From contig CP070674.1 in the NCBI GenBank assembly GCA_020351995.1, positions 3,455,091 through 3,512,198 of the forward strand: 57,108 nucleotides of DNA, read 5' to 3'. The notes below the pieces were generated by a model, which was not told where the DNA came from, did no database searches, and worked only from the letters and a program-made list of their open reading frames with translations. This DNA comes from Candidatus Zixiibacteriota bacterium (GTDB taxonomy: Bacteria; Zixibacteria; MSB-5A5; GN15; FEB-12). Positions 35,896 to 43,390 of this stretch are shown here, in pieces (positions within the stretch are counted from its first letter, which is position 1; every line of letters begins with the position of its first letter). The translations under genes were made by a program, and so were the position numbers.

Positions 35896-37065
35896 ATGAA
35901 GAATCGACTCCACTCTGAAAGGGGAAGCGCTTTGTTGATCACTCTGGCGCTTCTGGCAATGCTGGCTCTAATCAGCTTAATGGCTGTGGACAGATCAAAT
36001 ACGGACGTTGTTCTTTCACATAACGTATCAAATATGGACGCGGCGTTTTATATTGCCCAGGCCGGGGCCAAGCGAGCCTTTGTCGACATAAATATAGCGA
36101 ATGACTGGCGAGATGGATATGCCAGTGAGTCGTTTGGCGGAGGTGTATACACGGTGGTACTGACTGACTCGACCAGCAGGGTGGAACTCGATGATACCGT
36201 AATCATAAGATCGGAAGGTATGATCAGGGAAGCGGAAGCATGGATTGAGCTCTGGACAGCCCCTGAATACTACTACCCCTTCACGTGGGGAATGTTCGCC
36301 GGAAGTGGATTGAATTTCGACCAGTCGACCTGCACTGATTCATACAATTCGGATTCAGGCACGTATTTCGAGACACTGCTACCCGACGAAGCCACAATCG
36401 GAACCAACGGCACGATTACCACCTCGAAGCTGGTTACAATCGGCGGCGATGCTTACACCGCTACCGGCGGCAGTATTACGCTTGGCGAAGGGAGTGTCGT
36501 GCTAGGCGATACATCGACCGCCAAGGATTCGGTCTACCTTGACATTATCCCACAGGAAGAGTACGACTGGGCGAAGGCCAATAGCGATGCTTCTACCGGT
36601 ATGTCGGGTTTTGACTATACTTATAACCCGGGGACCAGGACACTGACAACGGACGGCGGCGGGAATGTCCTTCTGCAAAGCGGGGTTTATTTCTTCTCGT
36701 CGATTACTCTTGCTCAAGACTCGGAGATAATTCTCGCGCCTGACGCTAAAGTAACTATCTATGTGATCGGAGATATAACCTTTGGCCAGTCTTCGACGGT
36801 CAATGACGGCGGTAGACCGGGCGCCCTGCAGGTCTATTCTCAACATGGTTCGCTGCAGTTCGACCAGTACAATACGTTTTACGGGGCTTTCTACGGCCCG
36901 GAAGCCGTTATACAGTATGACCAGACTACAAGTGTTTTCGGCTCGCTGATAGGCGATGTCATACAGCTTGACAAAGGCGCCTGCTTTCACTACGACCGCG
37001 ACATGGCCAGGATTAAACACAATACAACCGGGAAGATGCTGGAAATCGCCTGGCGGGAAATATAG
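35896..37065 (+). CDS. PilX-like / DUF7305 pilus-associated protein
   Basis: 389 residues. ATG 35896 is chosen because GGAAGGAG at 35879-35886 is nine bases upstream. The N-terminus has a prepilin-like stretch: a basic SERGSALLITLALLAMLAL in which a hydrophobic helix follows RGSALL, and NMDAAFYIAQAGAKRAFVDIN is the PilX N-terminal pattern. The C-terminal half resembles DUF7305 (FYGAFYGPEAVIQYDQTT, VFGSLIGDVIQLDKG, FHYDRDMARI), a beta-solenoid-like domain. Such proteins are minor pilins or pilus-tip components. No pilus assembly genes are nearby. A strong terminator follows at 37095. Confidence 0.8.
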   Translation: MKNRLHSERGSALLITLALLAMLALISLMAVDRSNTDVVLSHNVSNMDAAFYIAQAGAKRAFVDINIANDWRDGYASESFGGGVYTVVLTDSTSRVELDDTVIIRSEGMIREAEAWIELWTAPEYYYPFTWGMFAGSGLNFDQSTCTDSYNSDSGTYFETLLPDEATIGTNGTITTSKLVTIGGDAYTATGGSITLGEGSVVLGDTSTAKDSVYLDIIPQEEYDWAKANSDASTGMSGFDYTYNPGTRTLTTDGGGNVLLQSGVYFFSSITLAQDSEIILAPDAKVTIYVIGDITFGQSSTVNDGGRPGALQVYSQHGSLQFDQYNTFYGAFYGPEAVIQYDQTTSVFGSLIGDVIQLDKGACFHYDRDMARIKHNTTGKMLEIAWREI

Positions 37066-37094
37066 CCGCCGCGCAATCGGGCGAATGATATAAG

Positions 37095-37123
37095 AGAACC
37101 TCCCGCGGGGAGGTTCTTTTTTT
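37095..37123 (+). terminator. Rho-independent terminator after the pilin-like gene
   Basis: GAACCTCCC (37096-37104), loop GCG, GGGAGGTTC (37108-37116), with one more A-T pair outside and a run of seven T (37117-37123). The perfect 9-10 bp GC-rich stem and T-tract make this a textbook terminator 30 bases after the stop. Confidence 0.92.
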
Positions 37124-37331
37124 GTTTATTATTTTTACCGATGTGTTATACTCCACTCCTAATTGAACGCGGCGCCGGACCGGCCAGACAAGTTGTTGGT
37201 CCGAGCTTAACAGTTAATGACAGGGAACTCCGCGCCGTATGATTGGACCCGCCGACACACAACCTCATTACCGGCGTGTTGACAGGCTCCAGGTTCATAA
37301 CCGCTGATTGGACACCTCACGAAGAGACAAA

Positions 37332-38201
37332 ATGCCGGGGAAACTTACTAAACGAAAAAGGCAAAAACATGCGGCGGCAGGCTTAGCTCTGGTGGGTCCC
37401 GGACTAGGCCATCTTTACAGCGGCTGGCTAACCGCGGCTTTCATCTGGGCTATCGTTTTCCTGATTGTCGCAAACGCCTTTGTTCTGCTCTTCGTGTCCA
37501 GTAGCGTCAGCCGTCTAAGTATTGCAGTGTTTCTCGCTTCAGGTCTTCTGATTCATTTGTTTCACATCTGTCATGCGTGGCGGATGGCGCGAAATCAATC
37601 CAACGACTTTTCTTTATGCCGGTATAACCGGTGGTATTATTATGCGATCTGGTGGTTAGTAGTAGTCTTCCTCGTACTGTTCACGGCACCACTGTGGGGG
37701 CACTACCGAAGTTTCAAAACGCCGTCTTCGTCGATGGAGCAGGCTTTGCTCTGGGACGAGCGATTCATCGCTGACATGGGTGCATACGACCGGGAGAATC
37801 CGAACCGCGGGGATGTAGTCATCTTTATTTGTCCATGTGACGGTACGACCCTGTATCTCAAGAGGTGCATGGGCCTGCCGGGCGATACCGTCGAGATAAT
37901 TGACAAGAGACTGTATATTAATGGTGTCGTTGCTGCCGAACCTTCATCGGTACAGTATACCGATACGACCGCAGACGGGGAATTCAATATACATCAGCGG
38001 TTACCGGGCGCTTCCGATAGCCGCGACAACTACGGTCCATATGAAGTGCCCGTGGGTAAGTTCTTCGTCCTGGGTGATAGCCGCGACAATTCTTTTGATT
38101 CGCGATACTGGGGATTCGTGCCCAAAAATATGTTATTGGGCAAGGCGGTCCGCATTTACTATAGTCCAGACTTGAACCGTATCGGAACACGGATTCATTA
38201 G
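37332..38201 (+). CDS. lepB: Signal peptidase I with extended multi-helix N-terminus (active form)
   Basis: About 289 residues from ATG 37332; an in-frame TTG at 37308 is less likely. Residues 1-130 are mostly membrane-embedded: a basic start, VGPGLGHLYSG (a TM2-like GxGxxYxG motif) and about four hydrophobic helices, against one or two in typical enzymes. The catalytic domain follows: nucleophile Ser134 in PSSSMEQAL, general base Lys177 in YLKRCMGLPGD, then IIDKRLYINGV and the late box GDSRDNSFDSRYWGFVP. It cleaves signal peptides of exported proteins at the outer face of the inner membrane. A paralogue at 53088-53957 lacks both catalytic residues at the same positions. Confidence 0.92.
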   Translation: MPGKLTKRKRQKHAAAGLALVGPGLGHLYSGWLTAAFIWAIVFLIVANAFVLLFVSSSVSRLSIAVFLASGLLIHLFHICHAWRMARNQSNDFSLCRYNRWYYYAIWWLVVVFLVLFTAPLWGHYRSFKTPSSSMEQALLWDERFIADMGAYDRENPNRGDVVIFICPCDGTTLYLKRCMGLPGDTVEIIDKRLYINGVVAAEPSSVQYTDTTADGEFNIHQRLPGASDSRDNYGPYEVPVGKFFVLGDSRDNSFDSRYWGFVPKNMLLGKAVRIYYSPDLNRIGTRIH

Positions 38202-38307
38202 GCATGTCGCCTCAGAAACCGGTGTCACTTTATGGTTGCGGCTCGAGGTGACATTTGTTAGAATTGCCCGATTGTCGGGAATCAAAGAAGGGCCCTTAAT
38301 ATCAACA

Positions 38308-38586
38308 ATGCGCGCTAAACTGAAAAGACTGGCAGAACTGCTCAAGAACGACCATATCCAGGCCTCCACTTGCAGTGGTGCATGTATCATTATTCTGGCG
38401 CTCGCCTTTAAGAAGGTTCTGCATCAGGAGGCCAGTATTCTGGAGAACGCTATCCCGGGCTACATTTTCACGCTATACGAGGCCGCAAGGGTAAAAGCGA
38501 AGAAACGGATAATATCAAGGCCCTTGCTGTGGAATATAGCCATGCTGCTGGCAACTGGTATCATAATCCTGAGACGAGCTCTGTGA
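38308..38586 (+). CDS. Small hypothetical membrane protein
   Basis: 92 residues from ATG 38308 (MRAKLKRLAELLKND). It has a basic helix, then hydrophobic segments CSGACIIILALAFKKVL and LLWNIAMLLATGIIIL with lysine/arginine-rich flanks (AARVKAKKRIISR), suggesting two membrane-associated helices. The frame is open further upstream to 38236 but without a start of merit. The ribosome-binding site is weak (GAAGGG 15 bases upstream). I do not recognise a family; it could be spurious. Confidence 0.45.
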   Translation: MRAKLKRLAELLKNDHIQASTCSGACIIILALAFKKVLHQEASILENAIPGYIFTLYEAARVKAKKRIISRPLLWNIAMLLATGIIILRRAL

Positions 38587-38639
38587 CCGTTCCCCCCGTG
38601 GCCAACTGTTTCCGGGTAAAGAGTCTATGACCCGACCGG

Positions 38640-38667
38640 TTGTCAAGGAGTTGACCAAGGTTATAGA
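38640..38667 (+). promoter_or_regulatory. Candidate promoter of the kinase-regulator pair
   Basis: TTGTCA (38640-38645), 16-base spacer, TATAGA (38662-38667). This is a reasonable sigma-70-type match (five and four of six), with transcription starting about 75 bases before the kinase ATG. Confidence 0.4.
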
Positions 38668-38749
38668 AAGAAACTCCCGTTCGGGCGCATTCCCTCAGTA
38701 TCGGCCGCAGTTGACACCTTTGTCTCAGCGGAATATATTGTAAGCAGAT

Positions 38750-40507
38750 ATGGAAACCGGAAACAGACAGAACGAGTCGCCTCGGAGCCCTCTAACCCAA
38801 CCGTCAAACGTGCGGATGCTGACCAGCCGGATCCTGGAGTTTGCTGACAGCGGTGTTCCCCGAGCCCAGTTTCTCAAAGAGTTGTCACGGATAATGATCG
38901 AGTTCACCGGGTGTTATATATTAAGTCTGGTCATTCAATACCAGAGTCGGTGTTATCGATGTGAGTTGACGCGCGATGCCGGCAAGCCTTTTCGCTTTGA
39001 TGTAGTGCCGGGAACTCCCGATGAAAAGGCCCGGGTGACCTGGAGTCTGGGCCGAAACGACGCGCTCGAACGTCTCTGCGATGACATCATCGGCCGGAGA
39101 ACGAATGCTTCAGCACCCTGGTTTACGCGACATGGCAGCATGTGGACAGGAGACATGAGTTCTCTTCCTTTGAAGGGTCTGCAAGAGCCAGTCCGCGGCG
39201 GAGGTCTGGGGATTCGAATCGATGAGAACTGTGCCTCCTTTGCCCTGATTCCTATCGAGACGCGGCATGAGCGCATCGGTTTGTTGCAGCTGGTATCGGC
39301 CATGAAAAGCCGGTTTGGCGAGGCCGAGGTCGAGGTTTGTGAGCAACTGTCACAGACTCTCGGAGTGGCCCTGGCCCACCGGCGGCTACAACTGGCACTT
39401 CGAGAACGAGTAAAGGAACTTACCTGTCTTTACGGCATTGCACGTTTAGCAGCGCAACCGGGAATTTCGCTCGAGGATCTTTTGCGGAAAGCAGTCGGAC
39501 TTCTGCCGCCCGGATGGTTATATCCCGACTCGGCGTGTGCCCGAATCGTACTGGGCGATCGCACCTTCGCCACCAGTAACTTCCGAAAACCGGTCCAGAG
39601 TCTGAGGGCTGATCTGATCGTTGACGGAAACAAGGCCGGTTTTGTCGAAGTGGGTTATAACTGGGAAAAGCCGCCGCTCGACGAAGGCCCGTTTCTGACC
39701 GAGGAACGCAATTTGATAGATACGGTAGCCCACGAGCTGTCGATAATCGTTGAGCAGAAGCAGGCGGACGCCGAGCGTTCGGTTCTGGAAGATCAACTCT
39801 TGCATGCTGATCGCCTAGCAACAATCGGGCAACTCGGAGCAGGACTGGCTCACGAGCTTAACGAGCCACTGGCGAACGTTCTCGGATTTGCGCAGTTGGC
39901 TGCCAAGGATGCGAGCCTGACAGATCAGACGAGGTTGGATATTGAAAAGATAGTCGGTGCCGCTTTGCACGCCCGCGAGGTAATTACCAAACTTCTGGTG
40001 TTCGCCAGGCAGACGCGGCCAGAAAAAACCCAGGTGAATCTCAACAGTATTGTAGGTGATGGGTTGTATTTCCTGCAGTCGCGGTGTACCAAGGCGGGAA
40101 TAGAAATCATAAAGAAGCTCGCGGGCGACCTTCCGGAAATTGTCGCCGACCGCGCCCAGATCCTTCAGGTTCTCACCAACCTGGCCGTCAATTCCATACA
40201 AGCCATGCCCAAGGGCGGGGTGCTTACCATAAGCACGGATTTTGACCGCCGTTACGTAAAGTTGGTGGTGGAGGACACGGGTACAGGTATGAGCGATGAA
40301 ATAATGAAGAACATATTCAACCCGTTCTTTACCACCAAAGACATTGACCAGGGTACAGGATTGGGTCTTTCCGTCGTGCACGGGATCGTGACGTCGCATG
40401 GTGGAACCGTTGAGGTTGAGAGCGCAGTGGATAAAGGGGCGAAGTTCACCGTCCAGTTGCCGGTGGATACAACCGCAAATGATAAGCGAGGTAACAGCCA
40501 TGGCTGA
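38750..40507 (+). CDS. Cytosolic GAF-domain sensor histidine kinase
   Basis: 585 residues with no membrane helix. Residues about 20-200 form a GAF-like sensor (ISLVIQYQ-like strand, CASFALIPIETRHERIGLLQL), and about 215-335 a second GAF-like domain (ELTCLYGIARLAAQPG, ADLIVDGNKAGFVEVGY). The kinase core has the H-box IGQLGAGLAHELNEPLANVLG near residue 360, N-box LTNLAVNSIQAMPKGG, and G boxes VEDTGTGMS and GTGLGLSVVHGI. Its stop overlaps the start of the sigma-54 regulator, so the two proteins are a cognate pair. The cytosolic sensor suggests an internal metabolic or redox cue. Three cysteines in the first sensor domain (CYxCE region) might matter for this. Confidence 0.92.
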   Translation: METGNRQNESPRSPLTQPSNVRMLTSRILEFADSGVPRAQFLKELSRIMIEFTGCYILSLVIQYQSRCYRCELTRDAGKPFRFDVVPGTPDEKARVTWSLGRNDALERLCDDIIGRRTNASAPWFTRHGSMWTGDMSSLPLKGLQEPVRGGGLGIRIDENCASFALIPIETRHERIGLLQLVSAMKSRFGEAEVEVCEQLSQTLGVALAHRRLQLALRERVKELTCLYGIARLAAQPGISLEDLLRKAVGLLPPGWLYPDSACARIVLGDRTFATSNFRKPVQSLRADLIVDGNKAGFVEVGYNWEKPPLDEGPFLTEERNLIDTVAHELSIIVEQKQADAERSVLEDQLLHADRLATIGQLGAGLAHELNEPLANVLGFAQLAAKDASLTDQTRLDIEKIVGAALHAREVITKLLVFARQTRPEKTQVNLNSIVGDGLYFLQSRCTKAGIEIIKKLAGDLPEIVADRAQILQVLTNLAVNSIQAMPKGGVLTISTDFDRRYVKLVVEDTGTGMSDEIMKNIFNPFFTTKDIDQGTGLGLSVVHGIVTSHGGTVEVESAVDKGAKFTVQLPVDTTANDKRGNSHG

Positions 40508-41831
40508 TAAGCAGGAGAAAATACTGGTGGTCGATGACGCTCCGGAAACGCTGGAGGTACTCAGGCGCAACCTGACCTCGCGCGGCTACCAGGTGTTAAC
40601 GGCGCCAGGCGTTGACGATGCCCTTCGCGTACTGGATTCGGAGACGGTCGACCTGGTTATCACGGACTACAAGATGCCCCGGGTGAGCGGTCTGGATCTG
40701 GTTCGTCACGTCCGTGAGAATTACCAGGACACGGAAGTGATGATGATCACCGGGTATGCCTCGATCGGCGGCGCGGTAGAAGCGGTTAAATACGGGGCTG
40801 AAGATTATTTGGCCAAGCCGTTCACCGATGAAGAACTCTTCAGCGCTGTGGAGCATGCTCTCGACAAACTTCACACCCGTCGCGCCTCACGCCTCGGGGC
40901 ACAAGAGCCGATCGATGAGACCTATGGTATCCTGGGCAAGTCGAAAGCGATCAAGAAAGTATTCGGTTTTGTTGACAAGGCAGCCGGAACACCGGCCACA
41001 GTTCTGATCACCGGCGAAAGCGGAACCGGCAAGGAACTGGTGGCCAGAGCGATTCACTATCGCAGCCCGAGGGCCTCGGCACCATTCGTACCAGTCAACT
41101 GCGGAAGTATCCCGGAAGGTCTGCTGGAAAGTGAGCTGTTTGGCCATGTCAAGGGGGCCTTTACGGGCGCCATTGAAACCCGGGCAGGGTTTTTCCAGAC
41201 AGCCGACGGCGGGACGATTTTCCTCGATGAAATCAGTGAGACCAGCCTGGCCATGCAGGTCAAGCTTCTTCGTGTCCTGCAGGACAAAGAGGTGTGCATG
41301 GTAGGTGATACCCGAACACGAAAGGTTGATGTGCGGATTGTGGCGGCGACCAATAAGGACCTGCTCAACCATGTAAAGAAGGGGCTGTTCCGCGATGATC
41401 TGTTCTTCCGGCTGAGTGTAATAACGATTGCCGTGCCCCGTTTGGCCGAGAGGGGCGACGATGTATTGATTCTGGCCCAGCATTTCGCGGATAAGTTCGC
41501 AAGGGAAATGGACAAGAAGCCCCTGCGGTTTTCCGACGGAGCCCTGAAGGCCCTGAGGAATTATGACTGGCCTGGTAATGTTCGGGAACTGGAGAACGCC
41601 ATACAGCGCCTGGTGGTCATGACCGATGGTGATGTTGTCAGCGCTACGGACTTGCCCTCACTGATGAGATTCTCGGCTCCGCGGCAGCGCGGACTCAAGC
41701 GGAGTCTTGCCGAGGTTGAGAAAACGCACATAAAAGCTGTACTCGAAAGTGTGAGCGGCAACAAAACGCGAGCGGCCGAGATTCTGGGTATTGATCGCAA
41801 GACTCTTCGAGAGAAACTCAAAGAAGACTGA
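40500..41831 (+). CDS. NtrC-family sigma-54-dependent response regulator
   Basis: 443 residues from ATG 40500 (MADKQEKILVVDDAPE), which overlaps the kinase stop by eight bases. The receiver domain has acidic Asp pair VVDDA, phospho-acceptor in VITDYKMP and Lys in LAKPFTD. The AAA+ domain has Walker A GESGTGKELVARAIH, the sigma-54 contact motif GAFTGAIETRAGFF, and Walker B GGTIFLDEIS. A Fis-type helix-turn-helix is at the C-terminus (NKTRAAEILGIDRKTLREKL). It should activate a -24/-12 promoter. The nearest such sequence is at 42058-42074, in front of the redox operon. Confidence 0.95.
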   Translation: MADKQEKILVVDDAPETLEVLRRNLTSRGYQVLTAPGVDDALRVLDSETVDLVITDYKMPRVSGLDLVRHVRENYQDTEVMMITGYASIGGAVEAVKYGAEDYLAKPFTDEELFSAVEHALDKLHTRRASRLGAQEPIDETYGILGKSKAIKKVFGFVDKAAGTPATVLITGESGTGKELVARAIHYRSPRASAPFVPVNCGSIPEGLLESELFGHVKGAFTGAIETRAGFFQTADGGTIFLDEISETSLAMQVKLLRVLQDKEVCMVGDTRTRKVDVRIVAATNKDLLNHVKKGLFRDDLFFRLSVITIAVPRLAERGDDVLILAQHFADKFAREMDKKPLRFSDGALKALRNYDWPGNVRELENAIQRLVVMTDGDVVSATDLPSLMRFSAPRQRGLKRSLAEVEKTHIKAVLESVSGNKTRAAEILGIDRKTLREKLKED

Positions 41832-42141
41832 GCCATTATCGACCGGCAAGTTTCGGCGGGGACTTTCTCCCCGGCGGTACAAAATTCCCCACTTTTCGAA
41901 TCCTAAATGTTGAGTTCTCAGGGCTTTTTGTTGGCCTTTCCGGTGATCCATGCGATAGCAGCCGCTGCTCCTAAGTCTATATAAACATATATCTTAGCGT
42001 GCGGTGGCAGTACTGGCCGGCCAACTGCACAACACTCCAAAATCTGACTTTATTGCGCGGCATACGCCTTGCTTAGGCACCGGCTTGTGGGTGTGGATAG
42101 GCCGGAGCACTCGCACAAAACGAATTAGAAGGAAGGTCTAT
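41832..42141. promoter_or_regulatory. Control region of the redox operon
   Basis: 310 bases without a gene. Three dyad-symmetric sequences lie upstream of a sigma-54-like promoter: AGCAG-CCG-CTGCT (41957-41969), an imperfect dyad CTAAG...CTTAG (41971-41997) and GCAGT-AC-TGGCCGGCCA-ACTGC (42007-42028). Relative to a start near 42085 they centre near -120, -100 and -67, the usual zone for enhancer sites of NtrC-type activators. A weaker hairpin CGGGGA/TCCCCG near 41854-41870 after the regulator stop has no T-tract. Confidence 0.5.
42058..42074 (+). promoter_or_regulatory. Candidate sigma-54 (-24/-12) promoter
   Basis: CGGCAT (42058-42063), five bases, then TTGCTT (42069-42074). The invariant GG and GC dinucleotides are present with the required ten-base separation. 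It lies 67 bases before the ATG of the first redox-operon gene and directly downstream of an NtrC-type activator gene, so position supports the call. Confidence 0.58.
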
Positions 42142-42477
42142 ATGATGCGAATGGGCGCAACAGAACGGAACACCGTAGGAGGCCTCGTCATGAGTATGAA
42201 GGATTCTGGTGTGGGGCTGTGTCTGACCTGCAATAACGCGGCTGACTGTGTATACCGAAAGCGCCGCGGGGCTGACGCCACATACTGCGAGACGTTTGAC
42301 GACTATGTGCCACATAATGGCAACGGCCGTAAGAAGGCCTCTTCGTTGGTTATGGTTACTGAAACAGCGGCGAAGCCAACGGAGGTCAATGGGCTTTGTC
42401 TGAACTGTGTACATCGCGATGGCTGCAAACTCTCCAAGCCTGAGACGGGAGTGTGGCACTGCGAAGAATATGAATAG
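42142..42477 (+). CDS. Small double-C4 cysteine protein, first gene of redox operon
   Basis: 111 residues from ATG 42142, with AGAAGGAAGG (42127-42136) as ribosome-binding site. The protein consists of two copies of one motif: GLCLTCNNAADCVYRKRRG...YCETFDDY and GLCLNCVHRDGCKLSKPETG...HCEEYE, i.e. G-L-C-x2-C-x5-C-x13-C-E-x-(F/Y) twice, joined by a KK-rich linker. The four Cys per copy could bind zinc or a small Fe-S cluster. I have a memory of similar small proteins near NuoE/NuoF-type genes in anaerobes but cannot name a family. It is probably an electron-transfer or assembly partner of the complex encoded downstream. Confidence 0.75.
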   Translation: MMRMGATERNTVGGLVMSMKDSGVGLCLTCNNAADCVYRKRRGADATYCETFDDYVPHNGNGRKKASSLVMVTETAAKPTEVNGLCLNCVHRDGCKLSKPETGVWHCEEYE

Positions 42478-42499
42478 CAATGGTGAATGAAAGGACGAA

Positions 42500-43351
42500 A
42501 TGCCTGCTGACAAAGTTCCGGCATCGGTGAACAAGGGCAAAACCGGGATGGGCGAATTGATCTCCATTCTGGAGGAGATACAGGCCAAATACAGTTATCT
42601 CCCGGAGGATGTCCTTCGCCAAGTCGCTGAGGAAACCGGTCGCTCGCTGGTTGACATTTACGGCGTAGCGACATTTTACAGGGCTTTCAGCCTTGTACCA
42701 CGGGGCAAGCATCTGATTTCGGTCTGTCTGGGAACCGCCTGTCATGTTCGAGGCGGCCCCGCTGTTGCCCGGGAAATTCAAAGTCAGTTAGGAATCAAAC
42801 CCGGTCAGACGACGCCGGACCGGGAATTCACTCTTGAGACGGTGAACTGCCTGGGGGCTTGCGCTCTTGGTCCGGTGATTGTAGTTGATGGGCACTATTT
42901 CCCGGGGGTGAAGACCTCGATGGTCAAAGGGATATTGCAGCAAGCCCGGACCGGTCTGGATCGAGTCGAGGTCGAGACGGATCAGCGGATTTTTCCTCTG
43001 GAGGTAAGCTGCGCCCGCTGTAATCACAGCTTGATGGATGCCAGACATGTTATCGACGGTTATCCTCCGGTGCGAGTAACGGTTTCGTTCGGCAACAAGC
43101 ACGGGTGGATGCTGCTGTCGAGTCTTTACGGTAGTCACGAGGTATCGATGGAGTATGAAATTCCGCCCGATACCATCGTTCACATGTTCTGTCCTCACTG
43201 CCACGCCGAGCTGATCGGCGGAGCGAAATGCGGTGAGTGCAGTGCGCCTATGGTACCGATGATTGTCCGTGGCGGCGGTGTGGTTCAGATTTGCTCGAGG
43301 CGGGGTTGTAAGGGTCATATGCTTGACCTGGGCGGCGTCACACTGGATTGA
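42500..43351 (+). CDS. NuoE-like 2Fe-2S subunit with C-terminal zinc-ribbon-like extension
   Basis: 283 residues. Residues about 15-150 match the 24-kDa NADH dehydrogenase/HydC/HndA family: helical start (ISILEEIQAKYSYLPEDVLR), IYGVATFYRAFSL, then the thioredoxin-like 2Fe-2S ligands CLGTACHVRGG (C-x4-C) and NCLGACALGPV (C-x3-C), all four present. The remaining 125 residues are not part of standard NuoE: SCARCNHS, FCPHCHAELIGGAKCGECSAP and ICSRRGCKGH provide four Cys pairs resembling zinc ribbons around a beta region. It begins 22 bases after the double-C4 gene. In the complex it would carry electrons between the NuoF-like flavin and another carrier. Confidence 0.88.
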   Translation: MPADKVPASVNKGKTGMGELISILEEIQAKYSYLPEDVLRQVAEETGRSLVDIYGVATFYRAFSLVPRGKHLISVCLGTACHVRGGPAVAREIQSQLGIKPGQTTPDREFTLETVNCLGACALGPVIVVDGHYFPGVKTSMVKGILQQARTGLDRVEVETDQRIFPLEVSCARCNHSLMDARHVIDGYPPVRVTVSFGNKHGWMLLSSLYGSHEVSMEYEIPPDTIVHMFCPHCHAELIGGAKCGECSAPMVPMIVRGGGVVQICSRRGCKGHMLDLGGVTLD

Positions 43352-43390
43352 CGGGCGGACCCGTCTTGCTGTTAACGAAGAGGTTAGTAG

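Noticed and set aside
39815-40570. 251-codon minus-strand open frame
   Set aside because: It is antisense to the kinase domain of the histidine kinase, whose H, N and G boxes are intact.
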